Position numbers and translations under genes: made by a program
Notes under the pieces: model-generated
Told to the model about the DNA's origin: nothing
Databases searched by the model: none
The model's input: only the letters and a program-made list of their open reading frames with translations
From: an uncultured Rhodobacterales bacterium
GTDB lineage: Bacteria > Pseudomonadota > Alphaproteobacteria > Rhodobacterales > Rhodobacteraceae
DNA: 64,000 nucleotides
Assembly: GCA_903873585.1 (NCBI GenBank)
Contig: CAIQOV010000049.1
Location: 62,001-126,000, forward strand
Reading direction: 5' to 3'
Shown here: positions 55,095 through 64,000 of the stretch, one piece after another
How the letters are laid out: the number at the start of each line of letters is the position of its first letter
Position numbering within the stretch: position 1 is the stretch's first letter

Positions 55095-55829
55095 TCAGCC
55101 TTTGCGGCTGGTGGTGACGTAATTGACCGACAGGTCGCGGGCAGACAGGCTCCACCCCCACGAGATGGGGTTAAAGACCATGCCTTTGCGGTCAACGGGC
55201 GTTAGGCCCGCGCGGTTGATTAGGGCATACAACTCATCGGGTGTGATGAACTTGGCCCAGTCATGCGTGCCTTTGGGCAACCAGCGCATCACCCATTCCG
55301 CCCCGATGATCGCCATCAGATAGCTTTTGGGGTTACGGTTCAGGGTGGAACACAGCATGATCCCGCCGGATTTGAGCAGATCATGGCAGGCGGTCAGATA
55401 GGCCAAAGGGTCGCTGACGTGTTCAACCACTTCCATGTTCAAAACCACATCAAACTGCTCACCCGCCGCCGCCAGATCTTCGGCGGTGGTGAAGCGATAG
55501 TCGATGGCAAGGCCAGAGGCTTGGGCGTGCACCTGCGCCACCGGAATGTTGCGCGGTGCGGCATCGGCCCCTACCACTTCGGCCCCCAAGCGCGCCATGG
55601 GTTCTGACAAAAGCCCCCCGCCGCAGCCAATGTCTAAAATCCGCAGCCCTGCAAAGGGCAAAGGCTTGGTCAAGTCCCGCCCATATTCGGCGGCGATTTG
55701 GGTTGTGATATAGTCTAACCGGCAGGGGTTCATCAAATGCAGCGGGCGGAATTTGCCGTTGGGGTTCCACCATTCGGCGGCCATCGCTTCAAATTTAGCG
55801 ACTTCACTGGGGTCGATGGTGGTTTGCAT
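55095..55829 (-). CDS. ubiG: Ubiquinone biosynthesis O-methyltransferase
   Basis: [33 protein letters not shown]...[19 protein letters not shown]. Confidence 0.95.
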   Translation of the reverse strand: MQTTIDPSEVAKFEAMAAEWWNPNGKFRPLHLMNPCRLDYITTQIAAEYGRDLTKPLPFAGLRILDIGCGGGLLSEPMARLGAEVVGADAAPRNIPVAQVHAQASGLAIDYRFTTAEDLAAAGEQFDVVLNMEVVEHVSDPLAYLTACHDLLKSGGIMLCSTLNRNPKSYLMAIIGAEWVMRWLPKGTHDWAKFITPDELYALINRAGLTPVDRKGMVFNPISWGWSLSARDLSVNYVTTSRKG

Positions 55830-55886
55830 GGCAAAAATCCTTCAAATGTCGTGTCAGCCGCTGTTAGAAACGTTATATAGGGCCTT

Positions 55887-56867
55887 ATGGATCATAGAGC
55901 AGGCCCAAAACGCGCGTCGGACTATCTTTACCCGCAGATCGAACCCTTCGATCAGCGCGTGATTGATGTTGGGCAGGGGCATAGCATCTATGTTGAACAA
56001 TGCGGCAACCCCCAAGGCGCGCCGGTTCTGGTGCTGCACGGCGGGCCGGGGGGCGGGTGTAGCCCTGCGATGCGGCGCTATTTTGACCCGCTGCATTACC
56101 GGATTGTGCTGTTTGACCAGCGCGGATGTGGCCGTTCGCGCCCCCATGCGCGGGTTGAAGCGAACACGACATGGGATTTGGTCGCTGATATTGAACGCAT
56201 CCGCACTGATCTGGGGGTCGATAAGTTCATCCTGTTCGGCGGCAGTTGGGGGGCCGCGCTTGCGCTGATCTACGCCATCACCCACCCCGCCCATGTCGCC
56301 CATCTGGTGCTGCGCGGCATTTTCTTGATGACGCGGTCGGAACTCGATTGGTTCTATGGTGGCGGGGCGGGGGCGTTTTTTCCGGATCTATGGGCGCGTT
56401 TCTTGGCCCCCATTCCTGAGCATGAGCAAGCCGACCTGATCGGTGCTTATCACCGCCGCCTGTTCTCGGGCGACTTGGCGGAAGAGATCAAGCTGGGGCG
56501 TGTCTGGTCGAATTGGGAAAACGCGCTGGCCTCGATCGCATCGGACGGCCCGTTTGGCGAAGGCCCGGCTGATTATGCCCGCGCCTTTGCCCGGCTGGAA
56601 AACCACTATTTCCAGAACGCTGGCTTCTTGGAATCCGACGGCTGGATCATGCAAAACCGTGCGCAGATTGAACATATCGGGGCGACCTTGGTGCAGGGCA
56701 GGCTAGACATGATCTGCCCGCCCAAGGCGGCGTGGACGCTGGCGCAGGGCTGGGCAAAATGCGATTTGCGGCTGATCCCCTTAGCAGGGCACGCCCTGTC
56801 AGAGCCGGGCATATCCGAGGCGTTGGTGGCCACCATGAACAGCCTGCGCAGCGACTTTCCGCGCTAG
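55887..56867 (+). CDS. pip: Prolyl aminopeptidase
   Basis: VLHGGPGGGCSPAMRRYFDPLHYRIVLFDQRGCGRSRPHA...FGGSWGAALALIYA. Confidence 0.94.
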   Translation: MDHRAGPKRASDYLYPQIEPFDQRVIDVGQGHSIYVEQCGNPQGAPVLVLHGGPGGGCSPAMRRYFDPLHYRIVLFDQRGCGRSRPHARVEANTTWDLVADIERIRTDLGVDKFILFGGSWGAALALIYAITHPAHVAHLVLRGIFLMTRSELDWFYGGGAGAFFPDLWARFLAPIPEHEQADLIGAYHRRLFSGDLAEEIKLGRVWSNWENALASIASDGPFGEGPADYARAFARLENHYFQNAGFLESDGWIMQNRAQIEHIGATLVQGRLDMICPPKAAWTLAQGWAKCDLRLIPLAGHALSEPGISEALVATMNSLRSDFPR

Positions 56868-58444
56868 GCCTGTTCGCCATCCACATAAACGCCCGCAATT
56901 TCAACCGCATCAGGGCGCTGGGCTAACCCCTGCACATCCCCACGCAGCAGCACCACATCGGCGCGCATCCCGACGGCAAGCTGCCCGCGCAGGGTGTCGG
57001 TGAACAGCGCATAGCTGCCAGCGTGGGTATAAGCGGCCAAAGCTTCGGCCAAGGTCAGCCGCTGGTCGGGTTGCCCTTGGCCCCAAGGCTGGCGCGACAG
57101 GGCGCAGTGCAAGGCGTGCAGGGGCGATAGCGGAGACACTGGCCAATCTGTGCCATAGGCCAGCACAACGCCTTGGTCTTTGATCGCCCGCCAAGGAAAG
57201 GTGTCTTTCCACCGCGCTTGCCCCATGATCGACACGGTGGGTTCCAAGGGCAAACCCGCCAGCCCCGGCGGATGCACGGGCTGCATGGATGCCACCACCC
57301 CCAAAGCGGCCAACCTCGGCAGGTCGGTGGGGTGGATCATGTCGATATGTTCAATCCGATGCCGCGCATCGCGGGGGCCGTTCTTGGCGCGGGCGGCGGC
57401 GTAGCCATCCAGCGTGGCACGCACCGCGCCATCGCCCACGGCGTGAACGGCAATTTGCAGGCCAAGCGCATAGGCTTCGATGCAGATTTGCGCAAACTCT
57501 TCAGCGTCAAACAGCGGAGCGGATCGAAATCCCGCCTTTTGCGGGTAATCATCGGTGCGAAAGGCGGTCCACGTATCAAACACGCCGTCCATGAACATTT
57601 TCACACGGCCAAAGCTTAGGCGACCAACGGGAGGTTGGGTGGCGGCGCGCAGCAGTTCCGCGCGGCGGGCGGGGGATTGGCCGGGAACCAGCGTCATGGG
57701 CAGGCTGACATTCAGGGGCAGGCCGTCTTGGGCCAACTCCTTAAGCAAGTCCGCCTGATACAGGTTGCCGTCCATATTCACCACGGTGGTGATCCCGTGG
57801 CGCAGGCATTCCTGCATGGCGCGCAGCAAAGCCGCCTTGTCGCTGGCGCGCTGGGCGGGGGTGATGGCTTGCGGCTCTTGCCCTGACAGGCCCAAACCTT
57901 CGCGCCCGCCCGAAGGGGCAAGGCGGCGCACAAGGTCCATCGCGGCGAATTCGCGCAACTCTCCGGTGGCCAGCCCGTCTGGGCCCGTCACCACCTCGGC
58001 CCCCGCCCCAGCATCGGCGCCGTGCAAAATGCCCGCCGCTTGCAAAGCCGCCGTATTGGCCCAAGCGCAGTGAAAATCGGTGGAGGTGATGCACAGCGCG
58101 CGGTCAGCCAGCACCGCATCCAAAGCGTGGCGGTCGGGGCGGCTTTCGCCCAACAGATCGTAATTCGCGCCGTAAGCGCAGACCATATCCCCGTCAGGCG
58201 TGGCGGCAGCGTGGCTGATCAGGGCCACCCGCAGCGCGCCCGCGTCATGCACCTGCGACAGGTTCAACTGCGCCAGCGTCACCCCGCCGCCAAACAAATG
58301 CGCATGGCTTTCGCAAAAAGCGGGCAGGGCGAGCAAGCCTTCGCCCTGTTTGGACGCCGGAACGATCCGCGCAATCCGCCCATCTTGTAGGTGCAGGTCA
58401 AACAGGCCCTCTTGCCCAAACAGGCGCACAGAGTCCAGCACCAT
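56864..58444 (-). CDS. Amidohydrolase family protein (YtcJ-like)
   Basis: LPAFCESHAHLFGGGVTL, HRIEHIDMIHPTDLPRLAALGVVASMQPVH, TDWPVSPLSPL. Confidence 0.9.
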   Translation of the reverse strand: MVLDSVRLFGQEGLFDLHLQDGRIARIVPASKQGEGLLALPAFCESHAHLFGGGVTLAQLNLSQVHDAGALRVALISHAAATPDGDMVCAYGANYDLLGESRPDRHALDAVLADRALCITSTDFHCAWANTAALQAAGILHGADAGAGAEVVTGPDGLATGELREFAAMDLVRRLAPSGGREGLGLSGQEPQAITPAQRASDKAALLRAMQECLRHGITTVVNMDGNLYQADLLKELAQDGLPLNVSLPMTLVPGQSPARRAELLRAATQPPVGRLSFGRVKMFMDGVFDTWTAFRTDDYPQKAGFRSAPLFDAEEFAQICIEAYALGLQIAVHAVGDGAVRATLDGYAAARAKNGPRDARHRIEHIDMIHPTDLPRLAALGVVASMQPVHPPGLAGLPLEPTVSIMGQARWKDTFPWRAIKDQGVVLAYGTDWPVSPLSPLHALHCALSRQPWGQGQPDQRLTLAEALAAYTHAGSYALFTDTLRGQLAVGMRADVVLLRGDVQGLAQRPDAVEIAGVYVDGEQA

Positions 58445-58447
58445 GGC

Positions 58448-60514
58448 CTAATCCTCAATCCTTGTGACTTCGCGGCGGAAGGGCAGCGCGTCGCCCAGAT
58501 CTGGCGCGTCCAGATCGCGGGCATAGCGGTGGCCGGCGTGGGTGGCCCAAGCGATGGGCGCAGGCGCTGCGGCATCGCCGATCACCTTGACCGAGCGTAT
58601 CCCCGCATCGGCCCAATCGCCCTGCCGCGCCATAAGGTCTAAGAACACCCCGTCGTTCGAGGTGCGAGAAGTCACAAGCACCACCACATCGCATTCAATC
58701 AGGCCACGCGCGTCAGTATAGGTGCAGCAGGTTTCCACCCCGCCCGCCTGCACCGCAGCAATCCCAGTGTTCAACCTAATCGCCACGCCCAAGCCCGCCA
58801 AACGGCGGTGAATTTGCGATTGCTCAAGGGTGTTCGCTGTCCAATCCGACACAAAGGCCGATGGCGTCACCAAGGAGACATCGCAGCCCTTTTGCGCGCA
58901 AAGTTCGGCCAGAACGCCGCCCATGTAATAGTGATCATCATCAAACACCACGACACGGCCCGAAGGGATGCGGCCTGCCATCAGATCATCGGGCGTAAAT
59001 ATGGGCGTTTGCGCGTTGATCGGCATGGGCACAACGTGCTGGCGCGCCACACCATCGGCCCGCCAAGTAGACCCTGTGGCGACACAAATGTGCTGGAAGC
59101 CAAAGGCCAAAACCTCCTCTGCCGTCAGGCGAGAGCCGGGGTACATCTGCACATTGGGCCGTTGGCCCAACTGATACAGTCGATAATCCGCCACCCGCCC
59201 CCAAGCCGACAGGCCGGGAAGTTGGCGTTCGCGCGCTACTCGGCCACCGTAGCTGTCCAGCGCCTCGGCCACGGCCACGTCATAACCGCGCAGGGCGGCT
59301 GCGCGTGCCGCCTCTAGCCCCGCTGGGCCTGATCCTATTATCAGCACCGACTGGCTTTCGCCTTTCGCTGCGATCTTTTCCGGATGCCAGCCGCGCCGCC
59401 ATTCTTCCATCCACGTCGGGTTCTGTGTGCAGCGGCCCATGCCTTGGGTCATGTCACCCGTCACACAGATGTTGCAGCCGATACATTCGCGGATGTCATC
59501 AATCCGGCCTTCATCAATCTTGCGCGGCAGGAAAGGGTCGGCAATCGACGGGCGCGCACAGCCGATGAAATCCAACCGCCCCTGCTTGATCATCCGTGCC
59601 ATCACATCGGGCGAGGTAAAGCGCCCAACCCCAACCACGGGGCGGGGGCTTAGGTCGCGAATGCCTGTCACCCAAGCCTCTTGCGCGGCCTCTTCCTTGA
59701 ACCGCGAGGGGCCAGAGCAGTCTTCCCACGTGCCCATCGCCAAATCCCACATGTCGGGCAGTTCGGCGTTCATCGCGATGAAATCGCGCACTTCGGCGTT
59801 GGAAAAGCCAAGCTGGCCGATGGTTTCATCCAAAGACACCCGCAGCGTCAGCGCCATCGTATCGCCCACAGCATCGCGCAGATCGGCCAGCACCTCGCGC
59901 GCAAAGCGCGAGCGGTTTTCCAGACTGCCGCCGTATTCATCGCTGCGCTGGTTGGTGGCGCGCGACAGGAAGTGCTGAAAGATGCCAAACCCATGCGCGC
60001 CGTACAGGCAAATCAGATCAAACCCCGCCAATTTGCTGCGCTTGGCGGCGTTCACAAACCAGCGGCGCAGGTTCTTGATATCGGTCTTGTCCATCGCGCG
60101 GGCCTGCACCGGATCGTTGGTAAAGGTGCGGATGGGCAGGGCCGATGGGGCAAGGGGCACTTCTTTGGTGTACATATTTGGGCCGTTGATGCCCGAATAG
60201 GCCAGTTGTATCCCCGCCAAAGCGCCATGGGTTTTCATCGCCGCCGCCATCTTGGCGATCGAGGGGATGTCTTTATCCTCCCACAGGCGCAGTTCGATGA
60301 AGGGGGTGATTTCAGACGAATGGTGCATTTCGGTCTGTTCGGTGAAGATCACACCCCACCCACCTTCAGCCTTGGTGGCGCGCATCGCGGCGGCGGCCGA
60401 AGGGTCGCGGTAGCCGCCGCCGTTGCAATGGGGCACCTGATAAAAGCGGTTCTTTGCCGTCAGCGGGCCAATCGCCATGGGTTCGAACAGAATATCATAG
60501 CGAGGGTCGCGCAT
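58448..60514 (-). CDS. FMN/FAD/Fe-S oxidoreductase of the trimethylamine-dehydrogenase/2,4-dienoyl-CoA-reductase (OYE) type
   Basis: FEPMAIGPLTAKNRFYQVPHCNGGG, CIGCNICVTGDMTQGMGRCTQNP Fe-S cysteines, VLIIGSGPAGLEAARAAALRGYDV. Confidence 0.9.
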   Translation of the reverse strand: MRDPRYDILFEPMAIGPLTAKNRFYQVPHCNGGGYRDPSAAAAMRATKAEGGWGVIFTEQTEMHHSSEITPFIELRLWEDKDIPSIAKMAAAMKTHGALAGIQLAYSGINGPNMYTKEVPLAPSALPIRTFTNDPVQARAMDKTDIKNLRRWFVNAAKRSKLAGFDLICLYGAHGFGIFQHFLSRATNQRSDEYGGSLENRSRFAREVLADLRDAVGDTMALTLRVSLDETIGQLGFSNAEVRDFIAMNAELPDMWDLAMGTWEDCSGPSRFKEEAAQEAWVTGIRDLSPRPVVGVGRFTSPDVMARMIKQGRLDFIGCARPSIADPFLPRKIDEGRIDDIRECIGCNICVTGDMTQGMGRCTQNPTWMEEWRRGWHPEKIAAKGESQSVLIIGSGPAGLEAARAAALRGYDVAVAEALDSYGGRVARERQLPGLSAWGRVADYRLYQLGQRPNVQMYPGSRLTAEEVLAFGFQHICVATGSTWRADGVARQHVVPMPINAQTPIFTPDDLMAGRIPSGRVVVFDDDHYYMGGVLAELCAQKGCDVSLVTPSAFVSDWTANTLEQSQIHRRLAGLGVAIRLNTGIAAVQAGGVETCCTYTDARGLIECDVVVLVTSRTSNDGVFLDLMARQGDWADAGIRSVKVIGDAAAPAPIAWATHAGHRYARDLDAPDLGDALPFRREVTRIED

Positions 60515-60518
60515 CAGA

Positions 60519-61448
60519 TCACACTCGCAAGATCAGTTTGGGCAAAAGGCTTTGCAGTTGGGTTTTGGCGTGATCAATAAAGGCTTGGATCGTCAGCGAG
60601 GAACTGGCCCCCTTGCGGTACAAAAGCCCGATTTGCATGGGCTGCACAGCGCCCGACAGCGGCACAAAGGCCAGCTTTCGCCCATCCGCCGCCAAATTCG
60701 AGAAGGGGCGGAAGTTTGATATGGAATAGCCAAACCCGTTGGCAACCAGCGAACGCACCACCTCTAGATCGCCGCTGCGTTCGACAATGCGCGGCTTGAC
60801 GCCTGCCTTTTCGAACAGCGACAGAAAATAGTCGGCGGAATAGGGAATATCCAGCAAGACCATCGGCAGGTCGCCCAGATCGGTGATCGACAGCGTTTCA
60901 CGGGTGGCAAGCGGGTGGTCGGCGGGCAGGGTGACAAAGGGCGGCAAGGTGCCAAGGTCGATGAAGGTCAGTTCGGGCGGCAAGGCCAGATCATAGGTCA
61001 GAACCACATCCAGCGTGCCGTCAAGCAGGCCCTTTAGCAAAGCACCTTGGTGGGTTTCAAGCTGGTGAAAATCGACAGCCGGATGCAGATCCATGAAACT
61101 GCGGCGCAGTTGGGGCACAACCATGCGCGCAAAGGTCAAAAGGCAACCGATGTTCAGGCTGCCCTTCACGGTGCCATGCAGTTGCGCCGCCAGTTCTGAC
61201 AGGGTGCGTGCGGCGGCAAGGGTGGCGATGGCTTCGCGGATGATCTCGAGCCCGGATGGGGTTGGTGTCATGCCTTGGGTGTGTTTGCGAAAGAACAGGG
61301 GCAGGCCCAGTTCAGCCTCTAGCTGCGCCAAAGCGGTTGAGATTGAAGGGGCGGATACATTCATCCGCTCTGCCGCCAAGGTGACAGATCCGGCTTGGCC
61401 AACGGCCACTAGATATTCCAACTGGCGCAGGGTAAAGCGCGTTGACAT
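60519..61448 (-). CDS. LysR family transcriptional regulator
   Basis: FTLRQLEYLVAVGQAGSVTLAAERMNVSAPSISTALAQLEAELGLPLFFRKHTQGMTPT. Confidence 0.94.
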   Translation of the reverse strand: MSTRFTLRQLEYLVAVGQAGSVTLAAERMNVSAPSISTALAQLEAELGLPLFFRKHTQGMTPTPSGLEIIREAIATLAAARTLSELAAQLHGTVKGSLNIGCLLTFARMVVPQLRRSFMDLHPAVDFHQLETHQGALLKGLLDGTLDVVLTYDLALPPELTFIDLGTLPPFVTLPADHPLATRETLSITDLGDLPMVLLDIPYSADYFLSLFEKAGVKPRIVERSGDLEVVRSLVANGFGYSISNFRPFSNLAADGRKLAFVPLSGAVQPMQIGLLYRKGASSSLTIQAFIDHAKTQLQSLLPKLILRV

Positions 61449-62122
61449 TATTTTTCTCCGGCTACGCCATAAGCAGGGGCGGCGCGCGGGTCTAGCGCGC
61501 GGGTTTGGTAAGCGCTCATCTGGGGTTTGTAGATGCCCCAAGCGCGGGTGATATGGGCGATGGGGTCGCCCTCTTCCCAATCGCAGCGCAGTTCGGCCAA
61601 GGGCCACGGGTGTTGGCCAACGATCAGCAATCCCGCCGAATGCACGGGGCCTGCTTCGCCGCCCAAGGCAAGGGCGGCTTGCATCGCTGTTAGCAAACGG
61701 TCGCCCAGATGGCCTTTGGCCGCACTAAAGGCCGTGACCATGGCGGTGGGAATGCCCTTGTCGGCCAGCAAATTGCCACCAGCGGCCACACCGTCCCCTT
61801 CAGCAGCGCCCCAAATGCCCAGCGCATTTTGCCCCGACCAAGTGGCCGTGCGCCCTTGCGCATCAACGCACAAAAGCTGGCGGTATTCGGGAAACTTTTC
61901 CTGCGCCACGGCTTGTTTGACAGCTTCGGGTGCAGAATGCCCAGCGGCCAGCAGATCAAGCATGGCATCGCCCAAAGCGGGGTTGGTGATGTTCTGGCTG
62001 GCCGCCGCCCCCACCCCCGCCCGCGCATAAGCGCAGCGCGCCGCAACGGCTGGAGAGGAGGACGAAATGGCCATGCCGAACTGGCCGGTTTGCGCGCAGC
62101 GCGCGACGATCGAGAATGTCAT
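61448..62122 (-). CDS. DUF1028 (Ntn-hydrolase-like) protein
   Basis: MTFSIVARCAQTGQFGMAISSSSPAVAARCAYARAGVGAAASQNITNP; TAATG overlap with lysR. Confidence 0.88.
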   Translation of the reverse strand: MTFSIVARCAQTGQFGMAISSSSPAVAARCAYARAGVGAAASQNITNPALGDAMLDLLAAGHSAPEAVKQAVAQEKFPEYRQLLCVDAQGRTATWSGQNALGIWGAAEGDGVAAGGNLLADKGIPTAMVTAFSAAKGHLGDRLLTAMQAALALGGEAGPVHSAGLLIVGQHPWPLAELRCDWEEGDPIAHITRAWGIYKPQMSAYQTRALDPRAAPAYGVAGEK

Positions 62123-62123
62123 A

Positions 62124-62540
62124 TCAATCAGGGATCACAGCGGTGGCGTCAATTTCCACCAGCCAATCAGGGCGCGCCAAGGCCACCACCGTCAGGCCAG
62201 TGCACACCGGATGCACGCCGCGAATGTATTCGCCCATGGTGCGGTAAACCGCCTCGCGGTGGCGCACATCGGTCAGGTAGACCACCAGTTTCACCAGATG
62301 CTCCATCTTGCCGCCGGCCTCTTCGATGATCTGCTGGATGTTTTGCATCACCTTATGGGTCTGTTCTGCCGCATCATGGCTGCCAAGGTTCACCGCTGTG
62401 TCCAAGTCTTGCGGGCAAGCGCCGCGAAACCACACGGTGCGCCCGCCGCGCGTGACAACGGCATGGGCCAGATCATTGTCGAGCTTTTGTTCAGGATAGG
62501 TGACTTTGGTGTTGAAGGGGCGAATGCGTTGGTGGGCCAT
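62124..62540 (-). CDS. RidA family protein
   Basis: LDNDLAHAVVTRGGRTVWFRGACPQDLD...EQTHKVMQNIQQIIEEAGGKMEHLVKLVVYLTDVRHREAVY. Confidence 0.9.
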   Translation of the reverse strand: MAHQRIRPFNTKVTYPEQKLDNDLAHAVVTRGGRTVWFRGACPQDLDTAVNLGSHDAAEQTHKVMQNIQQIIEEAGGKMEHLVKLVVYLTDVRHREAVYRTMGEYIRGVHPVCTGLTVVALARPDWLVEIDATAVIPD

Positions 62541-62566
62541 CGGGCACTCCAAGGTTAGGGGTTGGG

Positions 62567-63850
62567 TCAAACGGGCGGGTGGCCCGTGCCTTGATAGGCA
62601 AGATAGGCGCGCTGTTTGGCGATGTGGTCGGCGACGTGTTTGGCATCATGCCACACGCCCCAAATAAAGGATGACCCGCGCCGAGATTGATAGGGCAGGC
62701 CAAGGAAGTAGATACCGGGTTCGGTGGAAACACCGCGCTGATGCTTGGGGCGGCCCGCGCTGTCAAATGCGTTGACGTTCAGCCAAGTGTAATCGCGCTC
62801 AAACCCTGTGGCCCAGATGATTGTGGTGATGCCCGCCTGTGCCAAGTCTAGCGATAAGATCGGGTTTGTCAGGCAATCTGGATCAGGCCCGATGATATGC
62901 GCTTCAGGCTCTGGCGGCAGGGTTAGGCCGGTGCGGGTGACAAAGGCATCCGCCTCGCCCAGCACGGAAAGATAGTCGGAATCCCCCTTGGCGATATTGG
63001 TGGCAAGGTCCGGCGCAAAGCGCATGGTGCCATGATCGAACCCGCTGGTCTTGCCCAAAAGCACCATGCCCTTGGTGGCCAGCTTGCGGAAATCCACCGT
63101 CTGCCCGCCATGCGCGCCGCTGACGGCAATGGTGACATGGGCTGATCCGGGGGTATATTCGGTATCCCATTTGTTCAAAACGCCCAGCCACCAGACAAAA
63201 TCGCGCCCCCGATAGCTGCGCGGCGGGCGGCCATGCGGGCCGACCGACAGGTAAACCTTGCGCCCCGATTCCAGCAATTCAGCCGAGATTTGCGCGCCGG
63301 ACGACCCCGCGCCCACCACCAGCACCGCGCCCTGAGGCAGCTGCGCGGGGTTACGATAGGCGCTGGAGTGCATCTGCGTCATGCCGCTGTCTTGTGGCAC
63401 GGTATCGGGCACAATCGGCCGCTGAAACGCGCCAGTGGCGGCGATCACATACTCGGCTTCAAAAGCCCCAGCCGAGGTTTCCACCGCAAACCCGGCCCGC
63501 CCTTCCAGACGGCTGGCCTTGGTCACGGTGACACCGCAGCGGATGGGGGCTGCGATCTTTTTGGCGTAGATTTCAAAGTATTCGGCCACGGCTTCCTTGC
63601 CAACAAAGGCATCGGGATGCGCGTTGGGAAATTCCATCCCTGGAAAGCGGTCGTGCCATGCGGGGCCATTGGCCACAAGCGAATCCCAGCGTTCCGACCG
63701 CCAGCGTTCGGCGATCCGCCCGCGTTCCACCACCAGATGGGAAATGCCGCAGCGGGTCAAATGCTCGCTCATCGCCACGCCGGCCTGACCGCCGCCCACG
63801 ACCAAGGCCTCCACCTTTTCGACCGGTCCGGAATGGGCATTCTGTGTCAT
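62567..63850 (-). CDS. Flavin-containing monooxygenase
   Basis: VVGGGQAGVAMSEHL, VLVVGAGSSGAQISAELLESGRKVYLS, IIWATGFERDYTWL. Confidence 0.9.
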   Translation of the reverse strand: MTQNAHSGPVEKVEALVVGGGQAGVAMSEHLTRCGISHLVVERGRIAERWRSERWDSLVANGPAWHDRFPGMEFPNAHPDAFVGKEAVAEYFEIYAKKIAAPIRCGVTVTKASRLEGRAGFAVETSAGAFEAEYVIAATGAFQRPIVPDTVPQDSGMTQMHSSAYRNPAQLPQGAVLVVGAGSSGAQISAELLESGRKVYLSVGPHGRPPRSYRGRDFVWWLGVLNKWDTEYTPGSAHVTIAVSGAHGGQTVDFRKLATKGMVLLGKTSGFDHGTMRFAPDLATNIAKGDSDYLSVLGEADAFVTRTGLTLPPEPEAHIIGPDPDCLTNPILSLDLAQAGITTIIWATGFERDYTWLNVNAFDSAGRPKHQRGVSTEPGIYFLGLPYQSRRGSSFIWGVWHDAKHVADHIAKQRAYLAYQGTGHPPV

Positions 63851-63931
63851 GGCTGTTCGTTCCGATCTATTTGTGGCGGCACTTTGACCGCCCCTATCCT
63901 TAATGCCAAGAGAAAAATCTCAGGGCTTGGA

Positions 63932-64000
63932 TTAGGCACAAGCTAAGGCCCAAGCGGCAATCGTGGCGGGGTCTTCGGGCAAGGGTTCGGCCAGATGGTC
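63932..64000 (-). CDS. C-terminal fragment of a CDS truncated by the window end (function unknown)
   Basis: Frame reads ...DHLAEPLPEDPATIAAWALACA* on the minus strand. Confidence 0.5.
   Translation of the reverse strand, partial: DHLAEPLPEDPATIAAWALACA

Noticed and set aside
59681-60580. 299-aa plus-strand ORF opposite the TMADH/OYE-like gene
   Set aside because: Antisense shadow ORF; the opposite strand has a clear full-length enzyme
1-64000. CRISPR arrays, rRNA or tRNA genes
   Set aside because: No regularly spaced repeats and no recognisable tRNA or rRNA sequence noticed; tRNAscan/Infernal would be needed to exclude tRNAs formally

Overview
The window is a Rhodobacteraceae-like alphaproteobacterial chromosome segment around the replication origin. 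The family assignment rests on gene order and protein style; no search was run. From left to right it contains: the addA 3' end, trxA, an Smr-domain gene, a Tim44-like gene, fxsA, secB, dnaQ, coaE, aroE and maf. A probable oriC with several DnaA-box-like sequences follows, then hemJ, rho, mnmE, mnmG, rsmG, parA and parB. Three perfect 16-bp parS palindromes lie around these genes. Next come hemW, a ridA-like gene, rdgB, rph, hrcA, grpE, mutS, an aminotransferase/sulfotransferase-like pair, argG, hslO, cca, an ABC half-transporter pair, an RNA methyltransferase, an LD-transpeptidase/CAP cluster, two tandem tiny secreted-protein paralogs and hemH. A compact AT-rich island of about 3.2 kb follows, bounded by 21-bp near-perfect direct repeats. 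The right part holds comF, grxC, a nitrilase-like gene, a MarR gene, a Yjb/Wza-like exopolysaccharide locus, tamA/tamB, an aldo/keto reductase gene, ubiG, pip and a compact catabolic gene cluster (YtcJ-like amidohydrolase, TMADH/OYE-like, LysR, DUF1028, RidA, FMO). The most interesting items are: (1) parS read as protein-coding sequence in all three codon phases, including one site that supplies a stop codon and a start codon together; (2) the 36838-40019 island, whose first ORF looks like an integrase N-terminus joined to a primase-like C-terminus and whose second ORF is a secreted TolA-C-terminal-like protein with strong internal GC mosaicism; (3) the catabolic cluster. All family assignments come from reading the translations and from memory of the families.
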